A stretch of DNA of 64,000 nt from Pelobates cultripes. Its lineage: Eukaryota > Chordata > Amphibia > Anura > Pelobatidae. The DNA is taken from the NCBI GenBank assembly GCA_933207985.1, contig OW240913.1, positions 331,281,519 through 331,345,518 of the forward strand, written 5' to 3'. The translations under genes and the position numbers were made by a program. The notes under the pieces are model-generated. The model made no database searches and was not told the origin of the DNA. It saw only the letters and a program-made list of their open reading frames with translations. This document shows, piece by piece, positions 60,608 to 64,000 of the stretch. How positions within the stretch are numbered: the stretch's first letter is position 1; each line of letters begins with the position of its first letter.

Positions 60608-60690
60608 AGTACTGGGGTAGACAACCGTCAGTACCCCATTGTTGTGGACTATATCTCCTCTCATGTATTGCCAGCATTATGATTGTAAGA
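60608..60690. mobile_element. hAT-like MITE half
   Basis: 'tactggggtagacaaccg' and 'attgttgtggactatatctc' match the left half of the 22832-22950 foldback element. The right half is lost. Confidence 0.55.
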
Positions 60691-61434
60691 GGAATACGGA
60701 AGAATCTGAAGGTTGCGTACTCCTTTCCTAGTACATCAAGCTTTTTGTGTTCAATTGCAGTAGAGTGAAGGTACAAATTAGTGTCACAAGATAAATCATA
60801 GAAAAGAAAACTGGCGAAAAATATAAAATTCATTTCGAATTACTTACGATTTAAACTTTTTAGTAAATATTAATCGAGAACTCTCACCTGATTACACACG
60901 ATACTAGGAAGCAAAAAAATATATATTTTTTAAATCGATGTTAATTTAAATTTCTACATCTTATCTATTACTGGTTTCCATTAGCTCAGTTAGATTTTTT
61001 TGCACTCTGGGTTGGGTTATATACTAAATTCCAAAATTAAATTTAGGCAAAGACAGCTGCTCTGAGAATATTCTCCAACTCAACTATTTTACATATTGGT
61101 TATCAAGACATATTTACCTATCAGTTACAAAATGCACAAGCACACCATGTGTGGCCCTTTTCTCTTTTCTGCTTGTGGCTTAATTGAGTTGCATTATTAA
61201 TGGATTTTGAAAAAAGAGAGCAAGCTCATAGGAACTGATTGATAAATGCACTGTCCTCTCCCTTTTAGGACCAGCATTTATTCTATTTCATTTTAAAACA
61301 GCCAGTTGAAATACAAACTAAAAATATATTTTTTTATAAATCTTCCTCTTGTTTCCCAAAATGTATTACCCATAATGAAACCAATAATGACACCATAGTA
61401 GGTGCTGAAGGCTCAGTCAGGGCTGAAATCTTAA
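60691..61434. other. Intergenic, nothing recognised
   Basis: AT-rich, no gene recognised. Confidence 0.4.
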
Positions 61435-61816
61435 AGAAGCACAATGAAGTGGTTATGGTGCCTGGCAAAAGAGAAAAGAGTCAAATAATTTTAGAGCAGT
61501 TTGACCTCTTACCTGGGCTACGTGCTCCCACTACAAAACAGAAAGAGCCTGAAGCTCCTGTTTAGGGCTAGCACGTTGGTTGAAAGCGCCAGCTGATTTC
61601 TTTTAGCCAATCAGCTCAGCCTTTAACTGTTTGGTGAAGATAGTTTCTGGTTTCACTGAGCAGTGGTTTAGTCAAGAAGTGGTACCCAAGGGACCACAGT
61701 TAAGTAGACAAACCTTTTCAAAATTGATTGTCTCCTTAAAAAAGGGGATTGCCCAGGCGTTCCTGGCACCATAACCACTCCCGCTTTGTAGAAGTTATGA
61801 TGCTTGGAGTGAATAT
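61435..61816. mobile_element. Family B MITE
   Basis: TTAA at 61431-61434 and 61817-61820. 'aatgaagtggttatggtgcc' near the left end and 'ggcaccataaccactcccgc' near the right are inverted copies. Inside is 'cagctgatttcttttagcca'/'atcagctcag'. 382 bp. Confidence 0.7.
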
Positions 61817-61820
61817 TTAA

Positions 61821-63300
61821 ATCACTTGTCTTGAGGATAGAAAAGAAAGGTGAGAGCAATTCATGACAACATACCTTCCAACATTGGGAGGCATGGTATT
61901 TGTCTATATAAGGGTAAATAGACCCAAGTGGGCATTATCAGAGCCACAACTTGGTTTGGCCAACTGAAGGGATGTGTCAGCCTCGCGTCAAGTTTACCAT
62001 ACGGGCGGACAGTGTCTCTGTGCAGCCCCCAAAAACGTGTTGTTCCCAGAAATTGGATAACAGAGAACAAAATCATAATGGTGGGACAGGACCCTGAAAT
62101 AGAGACTGTCCCGCTGAAATTGGAAACATTGGGGTTATTCAATACACTTTTTTAGTGAATTAATCATCAAAAATAGCCAAGCTGTGACTATAACTAAGTT
62201 TGAGACTTTCCCAAGTGTTTGTCTAAATTTTGCCATGAAAAGAAGTCACAAATAACCAACTAGTGTTATCTAATGATAAAATATTCCACACTGTTTTAAA
62301 TGTCTAGTTTGATCAAATTATTTGCCATTGTTAAAATATTATCTGATTGACATCGAAGGGGTTTAACAAGGTGAATTTTCTATTAAAATATTCACTTTTT
62401 GTAAAATGAAAAAAAGAGGACACGCTTACACATAAAGCACTTCAGCATGGTAAAGTGCTTTGGAGTGTCTCTTTAACCTTTAAATTACCACCAAGAAGCA
62501 TTTACCTCACCGTGAAAGGGTTAAGGAAAATATAAGCCCTCTGACAAACAGAATGCACCAAAATAAAGCCAAGCTTTATTATTCTTTAGAACTTTTCATG
62601 TTTATTATTAAGTACTTCTTTAATTACTTCAGCTTCAGTCCAAGCAGCCTTACAAATTGTATTTTAAATAATGCTTGCTGTGGCATTTAATTGTACATAT
62701 TAAGCAACAAATGGTTAGTCATGTTACATTAATGCTAATTATTGTGTTTTTTTTATTTAAATAATCTTCTCATTAGAAACATGTAAGAACATAATAAATT
62801 GTAGTTTTGTTGCATGCACAATGTTTTAAGATGCAGTTTTGGGAAATAGTATTTCACAGAATTTTTAATAGAAATTTATCTGCAGCTGGTGTGAAATATA
62901 AAGTGATAATATAATTTACTAAGTATCTGCCTTAATTTAGATTATTGGCTGGTATCTTACGGGTTTTCAGATCATTCTTCAGTGCATTTCATCATCAGAC
63001 TACTTTAGATTTGATGAGGGTGCTGAGACTTGAAGACTATCAACAGCAGGTTAATCACTCTAAAATCATAACAATTCTGTATCATTCTGTGTTATTGTAC
63101 AGAGAGAATTCTACACTGTCTTTTGTTGTCATGATTTCCTAATTAACCATTGGAGCAGGTAAAGCAAAAGGTGGACCAGCTTGTATGTGTGGTATATGCA
63201 CAATGCACACAGAGCTAGGACAAGCCTTCTCACTACTCCCCTGGAGAGAGCTCGAGCCATGACTGTGGACATGCGTGGTCTGCAGCTTGGAGATTGTAGA
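61821..63300. other. Intergenic, with one small MITE end
   Basis: 'acataaagcacttcagcatg'/'gtaaagtgctttggagtgtc' followed by TTAA at 62472-62475 looks like one end of another TTAA MITE (62425-62471). No gene is recognised. Confidence 0.4.
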
Positions 63301-63720
63301 TATGTTACATAGTTAGGCTGTGTCCATCATGTTCAGCCTTCCTTACATCTGTTTTTTGCTGTTGATCCAAAAGAAGGCCAACCCCTCCCCCCCAATTTGA
63401 GGAACTTCCAATTTTGCAACAAACTAGGAAAAAAAATCCTTCTTGACCCTAGAATGGCAGTCAGATTTATTCTTGGATCAAGGACCTATTACCCTACAGT
63501 TGAAAAATTATATAATTCAATATATTCTGTTTTTGCAAGTATGCATCTAATTGTTGTTTAAACATCCTTACAGACTCTGATAAAACCACTTCTTCAGGCT
63601 GAGAATTCCACATCCTTATTGTTCTTATAGTAAAAAAAAAACTTTACTTCACCTTAGACTAAATCTTCTTTCTTCCAGTCTAAAGGCATGACCTGTTTGT
63701 GAATAGATTTCCACATCCAT
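63301..63720 (-). pseudogene. CR1-like LINE C-terminal remnant
   Basis: The minus strand reads RMWNSQPEEVVLSESVRMFK and then QQLDAYL (about 63625-63545), the 'WN.LP.EVV.S.S...FK..LD..L' ending typical of CR1-type ORF2. It continues into GLLLDQQQKTDVRKAEHDG (about 63380-63320). The repeat, with 'ccatcatgttcagccttcct' on the plus strand, is common in frog DNA. Stops and a frame change are present. Confidence 0.55.
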
Positions 63721-63914
63721 CTATCTGATAGCAGCTTCTCAGCCTTTAAAGCAGTTCCACTCATTCTATATTATGAGGTGAACTTGATGGACAGAAATTT
63801 AACCCATAATCCAGAATGAGAGGCTACTGATTGGTGGAGTCTATTCCTGGAGGGGTTTCATACTATTTCTGCTTATAATGTATTTGGAGAAGCAACTGAT
63901 GACTACTTTTAGGA

Positions 63915-64000
63915 ACACTCCATGCACTGCTTGCTAGCATGCTATAGTGGTTGTGGTGTCACTATAAGTAGTCGAACCAATTTTGATTCCCTACCTGAAG
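63915..64000. mobile_element. Family B MITE end, cut by the window
   Basis: 'aggaacactccatgcactgc' and 'tatagtggttgtggtgtca' match the family B terminal region. The rest lies beyond the window. Confidence 0.45.

Noticed and set aside
1..64000. CRISPR arrays, operons, phage or plasmid modules
   Set aside because: Spliced vertebrate gene, microsatellites and eukaryotic transposons throughout. The regular repeats are microsatellites, MITEs or tandem duplications.

Overview
The window looks like nuclear DNA of an anuran amphibian (frog or toad). A vertebrate developmental gene at the left end is followed by about 50 kb of non-coding DNA full of TTAA-flanked miniature inverted-repeat elements (MITEs), Penelope-like repeats, and L1/Tx1-type and CR1/L2-type LINE fragments typical of frog genomes. 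I could not determine the species. There are no bacterial, phage, CRISPR or plasmid features.

The only host gene I can support is PROX1 (prospero homeobox 1), on the minus strand. Its first coding exon runs off the left edge: positions 1576 down to 1 are open in one frame and encode residues 1 to 525, with the two nuclear-receptor boxes, the polyglutamine run, the coiled coil and the conserved central block. The homeodomain/prospero part lies outside the window. A strong splice donor at 9205/9204 and promoter-like motifs at 9588-9631 place the non-coding first exon near 9206-9550, so intron 1 is about 7.6 kb. A four-codon upstream ORF (three codons and a stop) ends 10 nt before the PROX1 start codon.

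From 9.6 to about 17 kb the DNA is mostly unique, AT-rich upstream sequence with few repeats, which fits a regulatory domain. From 17 to 47 kb it is dominated by transposons: about a dozen copies of one hairpin-rich MITE family (three nested insertions show exact TTAA duplication), a second MITE family, hAT-like palindromes, a 2.1 kb TTAA element carrying two giant hairpins, a 5'-truncated L1 with a 13-bp target duplication, an L1 ORF1 remnant, a degenerate telomere-like tract, and head-to-head palindromic repeats whose cores match the hammerhead ribozyme consensus. From 52 to 58 kb lie L1 and CR1/L2 reverse-transcriptase remnants and a striking GT/CA/GT strand-switching array. At 59.5-60.0 kb is an intact MITE made of seven consecutive hairpins. 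Repeat-poor patches at 29.3, 34.1-34.6, 35.1-35.5, 47.1-47.4, 49.7-49.9 and 51.0-51.3 kb are candidate regulatory elements.

The most noteworthy items are (i) the hairpin-train MITE with coordinated changes in both hairpin arms between copies, (ii) three hammerhead-ribozyme-like cores, each beside a (TA)n tract, (iii) the inverted-duplication expansion inside the 36.3-38.4 kb element, and (iv) the minimal uORF in front of PROX1.
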